Shown here: piece after piece, positions 44,121 to 52,676 of the stretch
Position numbering within the stretch: position 1 is the first letter of the stretch
Layout of the letters: each line of letters begins with the position of its first letter
Origin: Anaerotignum sp. MB30-C6
Lineage (GTDB): Bacteria; Bacillota; Clostridia; Lachnospirales; Anaerotignaceae
Direction: 5' to 3'
NCBI RefSeq assembly: GCF_030908465.1
Contig: NZ_CP133078.1
Location: forward strand, 1-64,000
Length of the DNA: 64,000 nt
Position numbers and translations under genes: made by a program
Notes under the pieces: generated by a model
Told to the model about the DNA's origin: nothing
The model's input: the letters and a program-made list of their open reading frames with translations, nothing else
Databases searched by the model: none

Positions 44121-44141
44121 CCTTTTGAAATTTTTTATTCT

Positions 44142-44221
44142 GAAAGTTAAGTTCTTGGGACGCTGTCCCCAACGAGAAAGTCAAGTTCTCGGGATGCTAT
44201 CCAAACCCGAAAGTCAAGTTC
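44142..44221. repeat. Degenerate 33-base tandem repeat in the argB-argD gap
   Basis: The segment GAAAGTTAAGTTC (44142-44154) recurs as GAAAGTCAAGTTC at 44176-44188 and 44209-44221, a period of 33-34 bases. Between copies are GGGACGCTGTCC-like and GGGATGCTATCC-like sequences, related to the first hairpin of array 1 but partly decayed. Confidence 0.7.
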
Positions 44222-44400
44222 CAAGCCTTTATAAAGGCTTGACCTAAACTTTGTTTTGCACGATTTTACAAATCGTGCAGGTTTTAATTGAAATTTAAAG
44301 ATAACCTTAAAACCGCATGAATATGCGGGTAAAAAAGTTTTTGGTCTTGCTTTTTTCAAAAAGCAAGTGGGTTTGGGCGAAGCCCAAGGTCTTGACCTTG
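44222..44400. repeat. Microhairpin array 3 (argB-argD gap)
   Basis: A run of short palindromes: CAAGCCTTTATAAAGGCTTG (44222-44241, perfect); TGCACGATTT/AAATCGTGCA (44257-44279, loop TAC); CCGCAT/ATGCGG (44313-44328); CTTGCTTTT/AAAAGCAAG (44346-44367); TTGGGC/GCCCAA (44373-44387, loop GAA); CAAGGTC/GACCTTG (44385-44400, loop TT). Stems differ in sequence but share size and tiny loops with arrays 1 and 2. Confidence 0.75.
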
Positions 44401-44402
44401 AT

Positions 44403-45260
44403 TTATTTAATAAACATGGTACCGATACCCTCGTCGGAAAACATCTCAATGAGAATGGAGTGCTCGATTCTCCCGTCAATCATAACTGCCTTTTCTACGC
44501 CTGAAAGAACGGATTTTTCCAGGCTTTTCACCTTTGGTATCATGCCTCCGCTTATGATTCCATGGCTGATTAATCGCTCCACTTCATCCATTTTTACAAC
44601 GGGAATCAAAGAGTCTTCGTCTTCTATATTTCCCATTAACCCTCGTATATCCGTCAGGGTTATAATATTTTCCGCTTTTAAGGCCGCCGCAATTTCCGCC
44701 GCCGCTGTATCCGCATTGATGTTGTAGGTCTGCCCCTTGCAGTCCGTTCCCACAGTGGCAATCACGGGGATATACCCACTTTCAATCGCTTGGGTAATGG
44801 GCTCAGTATTAATATTCGTAATTTCCCCTACAAAACCGTAGTTACCTTCAATTTTTTTGGCTTTAATCATGCCTCCGTCAATGCCACAAAGACCAATGGC
44901 TTTTCCCCCTAGTTGACCAATGAGGGAAACCAAATCTTTGTTGGTTTTACCTGCCAATACCATCTGCACCACCTGGGCTGTTTCTGCATCGGTATAGCGT
45001 AGGCCATCTACAAAATGAGAGGGGATATCTAATTTTTTAAGCATCCCGCTGATTTCAGGCCCTCCACCATGTACCAGTACCACATGAATGCCTACTAAGG
45101 AAAGCAAAATAATATCGCTCATCACTGCCTTTTTCAAATCAGGGTGAATCATGGCGTTCCCGCCGTATTTTACGACAACGGTCTTGCCTGTGTATTTCTG
45201 TATGTATGGTAAAGCAGCGGTCAATACGTTAGCCTTTATGGTGTTAGAATCTGTAATCAT
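44403..45260 (-). CDS. argB: Acetylglutamate kinase
   Basis: ArgB phosphorylates N-acetylglutamate. The 285-residue amino-acid kinase has the N-terminal VVKYGGNAM, LVHGGGPEISGML, the substrate-binding RYTDAETAQVVQMVLAGKTNKDLVSLI, INADTAAAEIAAALKAENIITLTDI and a closing region SDEGIGTMF. A few residues before Lys of the VVKYGGNAM motif, an N-terminal helix (LTAALPYIQKYTGK) may be the one that mediates hexamer formation and arginine inhibition in many bacteria. GGGAGG precedes the ATG; argJ is 16 bases upstream. Confidence 0.97.
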   Translation of the reverse strand: MITDSNTIKANVLTAALPYIQKYTGKTVVVKYGGNAMIHPDLKKAVMSDIILLSLVGIHVVLVHGGGPEISGMLKKLDIPSHFVDGLRYTDAETAQVVQMVLAGKTNKDLVSLIGQLGGKAIGLCGIDGGMIKAKKIEGNYGFVGEITNINTEPITQAIESGYIPVIATVGTDCKGQTYNINADTAAAEIAAALKAENIITLTDIRGLMGNIEDEDSLIPVVKMDEVERLISHGIISGGMIPKVKSLEKSVLSGVEKAVMIDGRIEHSILIEMFSDEGIGTMFIK

Positions 45261-45276
45261 TGTTTAAACCTCCCTA

Positions 45277-46491
45277 TCAGGTACGGTAGTCTCCGTTGAT
45301 TTTCACATAATCATAAGTCAAGTCGCATCCCCATGCTGTTGCCACAGCAGTGCCTTGGTTCATTTCCACTTGAACATGAACTTCCTCTTCTAAAAGAACA
45401 GCTTTTGCCACTTCCTCATCAAATGCTACACCAGCGCCCTTTTCGCAAACTTGAATGGTGCCCTTTGCCGAGGAAATATCTACGGAAATGGTGTCTACGG
45501 AAAAATCCCCCTCCGTATAGCCGATGGCACAAAGGATACGCCCCCAGTTAGCATCCGCACCAAACATAGCGGACTTTACCAAGCTTGAGGTGATGATGGA
45601 TTTTGCAATGGACTTTGCTAAAGGGGTGTTGGGTGCACCGCTTACGGTACACTCCAAAAGTTTTGTAGCCCCTTCGCCATCTCCTGCAATTTGCTTTGCC
45701 ATGGAAGTACAAATTTCTTTAACTACTGTCAGGAAAGCTTGGAATTCGGGGCCTTCTTGATTAATAACAGGATTTTCTGCCATGCCGTTTGCCATGATAG
45801 AAACCATATCGTTGGTAGAGGTGTCGCCGTCAACGCTAACCATATTGAAAGTATCATCCACTGCTAATTTTAAAGCTTTTTGTAGCATAGGTATGGTAAT
45901 TGCCGCATCAGTGGTTAAAAATCCAAGCATGGTTGCCATGTTGGGGTGAATCATGCCGCTACCTTTGGCCATTGCCCCAATGGTAACGGTTTTTCCACCA
46001 ATTTCAATGGTATAGGCTTCTTCCTTTGCCTTGGTGTCTGTGGTCATAATTGCCTCTGCCGCCAAAGATGAACCGCTTTCTGTCAGTTGTGGTGCTAGTT
46101 CCTTAATGCCCTTGGCAATGGGCTCTAAGAGTAATACTGCACCGATTACGCCAGTGGAAGCAATGATAATATCCTTAGGAGAAAGACCAAGGGCGTCCGC
46201 TGTCATTTGACACATTGCCTCTGCTTTTTCCACACCGTCGGCATTGCAAGTATTGGCATTACCGCTGTTGCAAATCATAGCCTGTGCCATACCATCTGCA
46301 ATATTTTCTTTTGTAACAGTAATGGGTGCTCCATAAACCTTGTTTTGTGTATAAACAGCAGCCGCGGTACAAGGGGTTTGACTATAAATCATGGCCAAGT
46401 CCTTTTTATCCTGATTTCCACGGATTCCACAGTGGATTCCGCCGGCTAGAAAGCCCTTTGGGGTGGTGACACCCCCTGAAATTTTCTGCAT
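45277..46491 (-). CDS. argJ: Glutamate N-acetyltransferase / ornithine acetyltransferase
   Basis: ArgJ recycles the acetyl group from acetylornithine to glutamate. The 404-residue precursor contains the autocleavage segment KGSGMIHPNMATMLGF, where the Thr after Ala becomes the nucleophile of the beta chain. Other typical segments are CNSGNANTCNADG, ASTGVIG and DGDTSTNDMV. Whether it is bifunctional (also using acetyl-CoA) cannot be told by sequence alone; no argA is in the operon. GGAGGA precedes the ATG; argC is 14 bases upstream. Confidence 0.97.
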   Translation of the reverse strand: MQKISGGVTTPKGFLAGGIHCGIRGNQDKKDLAMIYSQTPCTAAAVYTQNKVYGAPITVTKENIADGMAQAMICNSGNANTCNADGVEKAEAMCQMTADALGLSPKDIIIASTGVIGAVLLLEPIAKGIKELAPQLTESGSSLAAEAIMTTDTKAKEEAYTIEIGGKTVTIGAMAKGSGMIHPNMATMLGFLTTDAAITIPMLQKALKLAVDDTFNMVSVDGDTSTNDMVSIMANGMAENPVINQEGPEFQAFLTVVKEICTSMAKQIAGDGEGATKLLECTVSGAPNTPLAKSIAKSIITSSLVKSAMFGADANWGRILCAIGYTEGDFSVDTISVDISSAKGTIQVCEKGAGVAFDEEVAKAVLLEEEVHVQVEMNQGTAVATAWGCDLTYDYVKINGDYRT

Positions 46492-46505
46492 AAGATTTCC
46501 TCCTT

Positions 46506-47435
46506 TTATTCCAACCCTTGGGTCTCATTCAGACCTAGCACAATATTCATATTCTGTACAGCGGCACCAGAAGCACCTTTCCCCAAATTATCAAATACGC
46601 TGATGAGGGTCATTCGTTCATCATTGCCTTCTAAGTAAAGGGTAAGACCGTTGTTGTTTGCCATGGTATTTGATGCCAAAAAGCCTGTTTCTTCTTGGGC
46701 AAATGTGATGAAACTTGAATCTTTATAAAAATCTTTTAGTAATTCTGTTAGTTCCGCTTTTGTTACCTTTTTCAAAAAAAGGTTGCTATGTAGAGGAATG
46801 CAGGTTTCCATGCCACAATAAAAATCGCAAACAATCGGGGATAAAACGGGGGGAGCGGAAATTCCCGTCACATACTGCATTTCCGGTAAATGTTTATGGG
46901 TTTGGCTTAAGCCATATTGTCTGGGGCTTTCATATGCCAATGGTCTATGGGTTTCTTCATATTCTTGAATCATGCCCTTTCCGCCACCGCTATACCCCGT
47001 AATGCTATGGGCACTAAAAGGATAGTCGGGACTTATAATGCCCAGCTTTACCAAAGGATAGGCCCCCGCAATAAAGCCTGTGGCGTGACAGCCTGGGTTT
47101 GCAATTCGCTTGGAGACTGCAATTTCCTGTCTGTGTTCTTGGGAAAGTTCTGGAAAACCGTAAGTCCAAAGGGGATTGGTTCTATGGGCTGTGCTGGCAT
47201 CTATAATGCAGACATTAGGGTTTTCAACCAGTTTTACTGCCTCTTTAGCCGCCTCATCGGGTAAGCAAAGAAACACAACGTCAGAACGATTTATAAGTCT
47301 TTTTCTTTCAGCTTCATCTTTTCTTAGCTCTTCGCTGATTAATAATAATTCAATATTGGGATGATGCTCTAGCCGTTGGCGTAGTTGTAAGCCAGTGGTA
47401 CCAGCCTGACCATCTATGTAAACTTTATACTTCAT
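46506..47435 (-). CDS. argC: N-acetyl-gamma-glutamyl-phosphate reductase, type 2
   Basis: ArgC reduces acetylglutamyl phosphate to the semialdehyde with NADPH. At 309 residues, with IDGQAGTTGLQLRQRL at the N terminus, DASTAHRT and catalytic Cys in ANPGCHATGFIAGA, it belongs to the short type 2 branch, not the 345-residue type 1 common in Firmicutes arg operons. GYSGGGKGMIQEYEE and the closing VFDNLGKGASGAAVQNMNI are typical. It is the first gene of the leftward arginine operon, with its promoter 37-64 bases upstream of the ATG. Confidence 0.95.
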   Translation of the reverse strand: MKYKVYIDGQAGTTGLQLRQRLEHHPNIELLLISEELRKDEAERKRLINRSDVVFLCLPDEAAKEAVKLVENPNVCIIDASTAHRTNPLWTYGFPELSQEHRQEIAVSKRIANPGCHATGFIAGAYPLVKLGIISPDYPFSAHSITGYSGGGKGMIQEYEETHRPLAYESPRQYGLSQTHKHLPEMQYVTGISAPPVLSPIVCDFYCGMETCIPLHSNLFLKKVTKAELTELLKDFYKDSSFITFAQEETGFLASNTMANNNGLTLYLEGNDERMTLISVFDNLGKGASGAAVQNMNIVLGLNETQGLE

Positions 47436-47471
47436 AGGGTGTTCCCCCTCTCGAACAATTTATTTTTTTCT

Positions 47472-47499
47472 ATTATAAACCTTTAAAATAGAAAGTCAA
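47472..47499 (-). promoter_or_regulatory. Promoter of the argC-carB operon
   Basis: On the minus strand TTGACT (47499-47494), 16-base spacer, TATAAT (47477-47472). Just upstream lies ATGCATAATTATACA (about 47507-47521), an AT-rich partial palindrome loosely like an ArgR box; regulation by arginine is plausible but unproven. Confidence 0.75.
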
Positions 47500-47521
47500 T
47501 AAGAAAATGCATAATTATACA

Positions 47522-47854
47522 ACTTACTTACATTTGTCATAAAAATTCAATGTTCTCTTAGGTTAAAAAGACGAAGTATACAATTTAAATTACAAATTAT
47601 TTAGGGAGTTGTTGCATATGTCATGAAAATAATGTTTTTAATTCAATGCAATTGTGCGTGCTATATAATGAATAGAAAGTAAATATTGAATATTATGCGA
47701 ATATAGTGTGATTATAAGAGAATTATCTGTAATTTCATAAGTATTATACAGAATGTCCTGTCTATAAGAGGCAAGGAATTTTAGTTGTGGCTTATGACAA
47801 AGGGATATTTGCAGATGTGTCGAACAATAAGAATATAGCAAAGGGGGTATTTCA
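47522..47854. other. AT-rich gap between divergent argC and aldo/keto reductase
   Basis: No gene is seen. Several TGAAT/ATTCA-like half-sites (around 47546, 47640 and 47685) could be ArgR half-boxes, but spacing is irregular. The right end supplies AAAGGGGG as the ribosome site of the aldo/keto reductase gene. Confidence 0.4.
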
Positions 47855-48736
47855 ATGGAATATTTAGAAATAACGGAAAATCTATCATTTTCTCGTATTA
47901 TTCAGGGTTTTTGGCGTTTGACTGAATGGGATTGGGATATAAAAAGCCTGGAGGCGTTTATACAAGGCTGTATGGAACGGGGGGTAACCACCCTAGATAC
48001 GGCAGAAATTTACGGCTTCGGAGAGTGTGAAACCCAACTGGGTAGAGTATTTGCAAAAAATCCGTCCATGCGAAATAAAATTCAGTTGGTAAGTAAAACA
48101 GGAATTTTTAATAAAGATGGATTTAAATATTACGATACATCCTATGAGCGGATAAAGAAGTCCTGTAAAGAGAGCTTACAACGTCTTTCCTGTGATTATT
48201 TAGATTTATACTTAATCCATCGGGAAGATCCTTGCTTTGATCCTAGAGAAGCCGGAAGGGCTATGGTGGAGCTTAAAAAAGAGGGGCTTGTAAGGGAAAT
48301 TGGCGTTTCCAACTTTGATCCATTTAAATTTGAGGCACTAAATGAGTTTACAGAAAATCAGCTTTGCACCAACCAAATTGAGTGGAGCCCATGCTGTTTT
48401 GAACACATTGATTCAGGTATGATGGACATGCTTACCCAGAAGTCAATTCATCCTATGATTTGGTCGCCTTTATCAAGAGGGCGGATTTTTACTTCCCAAG
48501 AGGCACCTTTTGTGAACGTGAGACAAAAACTTGAAGAAATCGGCAACCGCCATGGGGTTGAGCCAGAGGTGATTGCCTTCGCATGGATACTGTATCATCC
48601 TGTAAAAGCAATGCCTATTGTGGGCAGTAGTAAGCTTTCCCGTTTGGATCATGCCATAAAGGCTTTGGATGTGAAGCTTGAGCGGTGGGAGTGGTATGAA
48701 ATATACACCGCAAGCGGAGAAAAGAGATTAAGATAA
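47855..48736 (+). CDS. Aldo/keto reductase
   Basis: A 293-residue NADPH-dependent reductase of the AKR (YdhF-like) group with a TIM-barrel. The catalytic tetrad is visible: Asp and Tyr in TLDTAEIYGFGECETQLG, Lys in LVSKTGIF, and His in LYLIHREDP. EIGVSNFDPFKFEAL and the cofactor loop MPIVGSSKLSRLDHAIKAL are typical. Substrate is unknown. Single gene with a strong ribosome site. Confidence 0.92.
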   Translation: MEYLEITENLSFSRIIQGFWRLTEWDWDIKSLEAFIQGCMERGVTTLDTAEIYGFGECETQLGRVFAKNPSMRNKIQLVSKTGIFNKDGFKYYDTSYERIKKSCKESLQRLSCDYLDLYLIHREDPCFDPREAGRAMVELKKEGLVREIGVSNFDPFKFEALNEFTENQLCTNQIEWSPCCFEHIDSGMMDMLTQKSIHPMIWSPLSRGRIFTSQEAPFVNVRQKLEEIGNRHGVEPEVIAFAWILYHPVKAMPIVGSSKLSRLDHAIKALDVKLERWEWYEIYTASGEKRLR

Positions 48737-49075
48737 ATTGAAAAAAGACAAATTTGAAAGCTTTTGTCATAGGAAGTTGCGTTAAAAATCCTAGGTGTTT
48801 CGCCAGTGGATTATAAAATAAGCTGATTTTATCTTGTAATTAAAAAGTGAATCTAATAAATTAAACTCACAGTCTAATAATTAGAACAGTACTTGCCATT
48901 TCAATATTATTTTCAGAGGGTTAATACTGTTTTGGACGTATAAATTGTAAGAAATACTTTTGTATAAGATAAAGGAAGGCAATAAGGTTTATCTCTAACA
49001 AAAGTGTCTAGTTTTAAGGTGACATAATGCTTATTTGGGGAGGACGAACGCACCACTAGAGTGTTGTGTTTTTGT
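48737..49075. other. Gene-free AT-rich stretch
   Basis: About 340 bases without a supported reading frame, tRNA or strong terminator. The sequence is AT-rich with scattered weak repeats (for example AGTCTAATAATTAGAAC). No known RNA motif was recognised. Confidence 0.4.
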
Positions 49076-49104
49076 TTGATTTCCCTATTTTCTTATGATA
49101 TGAT
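49076..49104 (+). promoter_or_regulatory. Promoter of the hydroxy-acid oxidase-like gene
   Basis: TTGATT (49076-49081), 17-base spacer, TATGAT (49099-49104), 24 bases before the ATG. Confidence 0.75.
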
Positions 49105-49127
49105 ATGCCTAAAAAGGGGGTAAAGAA

Positions 49128-50144
49128 ATGACATTTGAAGAAGTAGTAAAAATTGCAAGAGAGAGTATTGGAGATAAATGTTTTGCTTGTCCTGTTTGTA
49201 ACGGTAAGGCTTGTGGGAATAAGTTGCCGGGGCCTGGTGCAAAGGGCATTGGTGATACGGCGATTCGAAATTATGAGGCTTGGAGAAAAGTCTATCTTAA
49301 TATGGATACCATATGTGAAAATAAGCCTATAGACACATCTGTGGAACTGTTTGGAAAAAACTTTGCATACCCATTTTTTGCAGGGCCTGTGGGCGCTGTG
49401 CAGTTGCATTATAGTGATAAATTTAGTGATATCACATATAATGATACGCTGGTTTCGGCTTGCAGTCAGTGTGGCGTTGGAGCATTTACGGGAGATGGGG
49501 TGAACCCCGATGTTATGGCGGGTGCCACCAAGGCAATTAAGGCGGCAAAAGGTATGGGCATCCCCACCATTAAGCCATGGAACAAAGAAACCATAGAGGA
49601 AAAAATGGAGCTGATAGCCCAAAGCAATGCTTTTTCAGTTGCCATGGATATTGATGCGGCAGGGCTTCCTTTTTTGAAAAATCTGACACCTCCTGCGGGA
49701 AGTAAAACGGTTGCAGAGTTAAAAGAGATTATTTCCCTCACAAAAGCTCCTTTTATTATTAAAGGAATTATGAGTGTAAAGGGTGCATTAAAGGCAAAAG
49801 AAGCAGGTGCCCATGCCATTGTTGTTTCAAACCATGGCGGCAGGGTGTTGGATGGTTGTGCCGCAACGGCAGATGTTTTGGAAGAAATTGTAGCCGCAGT
49901 AGGCGACAGTATGAAGATATTTGTAGATGGTGGTATCCGTACAGGTGGCGATGTGTTTAAAGCCCTTGCCATGGGTGCTGACGGGGTGATTATCGCAAGA
50001 CCCTTCGTAACTGCTGTTTATGGCGGCGGTGCGGAGGGGGTAGAGGCCTACATCAATAAAATTGGCGAGGAACTGCGGGATACGATGTCTATGTGTGGTG
50101 CTACAAGCATAGAAGAAATTACACCAGACATGGTGAGGAGATAA
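49128..50144 (+). CDS. FMN-dependent alpha-hydroxy-acid oxidizing protein with Cys-rich N terminus
   Basis: A 338-residue TIM-barrel flavoprotein of the lactate oxidase/glycolate oxidase superfamily. The active-site motif SNHGGRVLDG (His base and Arg) and the FMN phosphate loops VDGGIRTGGDVFKALAMGADGV and IARPFVTAVYGGG are present. The N-terminal segment is unusual: Cys18, Cys21, Cys24 and Cys29 in DKCFACPVCNGKACGN, a CxxCxxC-x4-C pattern that could bind an iron-sulphur cluster or zinc. In a strict anaerobe the electron acceptor is probably not oxygen. A coiled-coil protein gene follows 37 bases downstream. Confidence 0.87.
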   Translation: MTFEEVVKIARESIGDKCFACPVCNGKACGNKLPGPGAKGIGDTAIRNYEAWRKVYLNMDTICENKPIDTSVELFGKNFAYPFFAGPVGAVQLHYSDKFSDITYNDTLVSACSQCGVGAFTGDGVNPDVMAGATKAIKAAKGMGIPTIKPWNKETIEEKMELIAQSNAFSVAMDIDAAGLPFLKNLTPPAGSKTVAELKEIISLTKAPFIIKGIMSVKGALKAKEAGAHAIVVSNHGGRVLDGCAATADVLEEIVAAVGDSMKIFVDGGIRTGGDVFKALAMGADGVIIARPFVTAVYGGGAEGVEAYINKIGEELRDTMSMCGATSIEEITPDMVRR

Positions 50145-50181
50145 CAAAGAACAATACAGCAAGGGTAGGAAGGAGACCACT

Positions 50182-51141
50182 ATGGCATATTATGACGGAC
50201 AATTACAGCTTCTTCAACAGCAAGTAGCCCAGAAAAAACGACAAGAGTCCAAGTTGAAAGAACTGTATGGACAGCATCAGGAACTGAGTACTAGAGTTTC
50301 CCAGCTTGAAAAGGTTAAATTGGACGAGCAGGCTGATGTTGACCGTCTGGAAGGCAATAGTTTAGCGGCTTTTTTCTATGGTGTTGTTGGCAAAAGGGAC
50401 GAAAAGTTGGACAATGAACGGGAGGAAGCCTACGCTGCTGCGGTGAAGTATGATGCCGCCGCCGGTGAACTTTCTAAGGTGGAAGAAGATATTCGCCGTT
50501 GCGAAGGAGAGCTGGATAGGTTACAGGGCTGTGAACAGCAGTATGAAAAAATGCTGAAGACGGTATCTGAGGCAGTGAAAGCCCTTGGTTCTGAACAGGC
50601 TGTAGCCATCTTACGGACTGAGGAGGCTATGGCTTGTATAGAAAGCCAAAAGAGAGAAATCCAAGAGTCTATTTCTGCTGGGCAGACAGCGCTTGAAACG
50701 ATCAAAGGTGTTTTATTTAGCCTTGAGAGTGCTGAGGGCTGGGGGGCATGGGATATGTTAGGCGGCGGTCTGCTTACCGATTTGGCAAAACACAGCCATT
50801 TGGATGAAGCCCAGAAAAAGATTGAGCAGTTACAGGAGGAGTTACGACGTTTTAAAACAGAGTTGGCCGATGTGACCATTCATATGGATTTGCAGGTCAA
50901 TATTGATGGCTTTCTGCTTTTTGCAGACTATTTCTTTGACGGACTTTTTGCAGATTGGGCGGTTATGGAACAAATCAATGAATCTCAGGCTCGTGTTCAG
51001 AGCACGAAGGAGCAGATAGAGAGCGTTTTGAGTCGCTTGAATGATATGGCATCCTCTGCGGATAAAGCCTTGGAAAATGAGAAAATTAAACGGGACGACT
51101 TGATTGTGAACGCATCCTTTGAAACCAAGGGGATATATTAA
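50182..51141 (+). CDS. Coiled-coil protein of unknown function
   Basis: A 319-residue soluble protein dominated by heptad repeats: residues about 1-65 (QLQLLQQQVAQKKRQES, LEKVKLDEQADVDRLEG), 85-175 and 200-235, with another at 270-310. Between them is a short nonpolar region (AEGWGAWDMLGGGLLTDLAKHSHL) and an aromatic patch (GFLLFADYFFDGLFADWAVM). No signal peptide or catalytic motif. It lies 37 bases after the hydroxy-acid oxidase gene, with GGAAGGAG as ribosome site, and probably shares its transcript. Family not recognised. Confidence 0.8.
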   Translation: MAYYDGQLQLLQQQVAQKKRQESKLKELYGQHQELSTRVSQLEKVKLDEQADVDRLEGNSLAAFFYGVVGKRDEKLDNEREEAYAAAVKYDAAAGELSKVEEDIRRCEGELDRLQGCEQQYEKMLKTVSEAVKALGSEQAVAILRTEEAMACIESQKREIQESISAGQTALETIKGVLFSLESAEGWGAWDMLGGGLLTDLAKHSHLDEAQKKIEQLQEELRRFKTELADVTIHMDLQVNIDGFLLFADYFFDGLFADWAVMEQINESQARVQSTKEQIESVLSRLNDMASSADKALENEKIKRDDLIVNASFETKGIY

Positions 51142-51155
51142 TCATACATAAAAAA

Positions 51156-51186
51156 CAGGGCGTCATCGGTGAACGATGATGCCCTG
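51156..51186. terminator. Hairpin between the coiled-coil gene and asnS
   Basis: CAGGGCGTCATCG pairs with CGATGATGCCCTG (one wobble), lying between convergent genes; A-run on the left serves the minus strand. Confidence 0.75.
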
Positions 51187-51201
51187 AATCGTTTATTTTT
51201 A

Positions 51202-52596
51202 TTAGAACTCTGCATTCTTTACAGTTCTGGGGAATGGCAATACATCACGGATGTTGCCCATGCCTGTCAAATACATGACAGCACGTTCGAAGCCTAAGCC
51301 GAAGCCTGCGTGTCTGGTTCCGCCGTATTTTCTAAGGTCAAGATACCACCAGTAGTCTTCTTTGTTTAAGCCCATCTCTTCCATGCGTTTTTCCAAGAGA
51401 TCAAGTCTTTCTTCTCTTTGGCTGCCGCCGATAATTTCACCAACGCCAGGAACCAAAAGGTCCATAGCGGCAACGGTTTTGTTATCATCATTCATACGCA
51501 TATAGAAGGCTTTGATATCCTTGGGATAGTTTGTAACAAAAACAGGTTTCTTGAAAATCTTTTCTGTCAAATAACGTTCATGCTCTGTCTGTAAGTCGAT
51601 ACCCCATTCTACGGGATATTCAAACTCCTGTCCGCTCTGAATTAACAAATCAACGGCCTCTGTATAGGATACTCGGCCAAAGTCGTTGTTCAATATATTC
51701 TGCAATCTTTCAAGGAGTGTTTTATCCACAAAACTGTTGAAAAACTCCATTTCTTCGGGAGAATTTTCCAGAACATAGCGGATGATGTATTTTAACATGT
51801 CTTCTGCCAACTCCATATTATCCTGCAAATCTGCAAAAGCCATTTCAGGTTCAATCATCCAAAATTCTGCAGCATGGCGAGGGGTGTTGGAGTTTTCCGC
51901 ACGGAATGTAGGGCCAAAGGTATATACGTTACGGAACGCCATAGCAAAGGTTTCTGCGGAAAGCTGACCGCTTACTGTTAGGTTTGTTTCTTTTCCGAAG
52001 AAGTCTTTGGAAAAGTCTATTTTTCCGTCTTCTGTTTTGGGTAAGTTATTTAAGTCCAAAGTGGTAACGCGGAACATTTCGCCGGCACCCTCACAGTCAC
52101 TGCCTGTGATGATGGGTGTATGGGCATAAACAAACCCTCTTTCCTGGAAGAAACTGTGGATTGCATAAGCAATTAAGCTTCTTACACGGAAAGTTGCGGA
52201 GAACATATTTGTTCTGGGGCGCAAATAAGAAATCTGGCGTAGAAATTCAACGCCATGACGTTTTTTCTGTAATGGATAATCGGGGGTAGAAGTACCTTCT
52301 ACTTCTACGGTCAATGCCTTTAATTCAAAAGGCTGTTTTGCATCGGGGGTTTCCAACACAATGCCCTTTACAATTAAAGCGGCACCCACGCCCTGCTTTG
52401 TAATTTCTGTATAATTAGATAAGGTTTCTGCTTCTAAAACAATTTGAATATGTTTGAAGAAAGAACCGTCATTCAGCTCAATAAAGCCAAAATTTTTGGA
52501 AACACGCATAGTACGAATCCAACCGCCAATGGTTACCTCTTTGTTTGTATAGGCAGCCGTATCACGGTAGATTGATTTTACTGTTGTCAAATCCAC
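51202..52596 (-). CDS. asnS: Asparaginyl-tRNA synthetase
   Basis: AsnRS charges tRNA-Asn. The 464-residue class IIb enzyme has the N-terminal OB-fold ([25 protein letters not shown]), motif 2 ([24 protein letters not shown]) and motif 3 ([27 protein letters not shown]). The final arginine motif and the Asn-type pocket distinguish it from AspRS. The start is a GTG at 52596 with AAGGAG about 9 bases before it. No T-box is visible in the short upstream gap. Confidence 0.97.
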   Translation of the reverse strand: MDLTTVKSIYRDTAAYTNKEVTIGGWIRTMRVSKNFGFIELNDGSFFKHIQIVLEAETLSNYTEITKQGVGAALIVKGIVLETPDAKQPFELKALTVEVEGTSTPDYPLQKKRHGVEFLRQISYLRPRTNMFSATFRVRSLIAYAIHSFFQERGFVYAHTPIITGSDCEGAGEMFRVTTLDLNNLPKTEDGKIDFSKDFFGKETNLTVSGQLSAETFAMAFRNVYTFGPTFRAENSNTPRHAAEFWMIEPEMAFADLQDNMELAEDMLKYIIRYVLENSPEEMEFFNSFVDKTLLERLQNILNNDFGRVSYTEAVDLLIQSGQEFEYPVEWGIDLQTEHERYLTEKIFKKPVFVTNYPKDIKAFYMRMNDDNKTVAAMDLLVPGVGEIIGGSQREERLDLLEKRMEEMGLNKEDYWWYLDLRKYGGTRHAGFGLGFERAVMYLTGMGNIRDVLPFPRTVKNAEF

Positions 52597-52676
52597 GAGA
52601 GATCGCTCCTTTTCCTATTTCTGAATTCATATGTTTCTTATTGTAGCCTCCTAGGGTAAAAAAAACAACCATTTTC

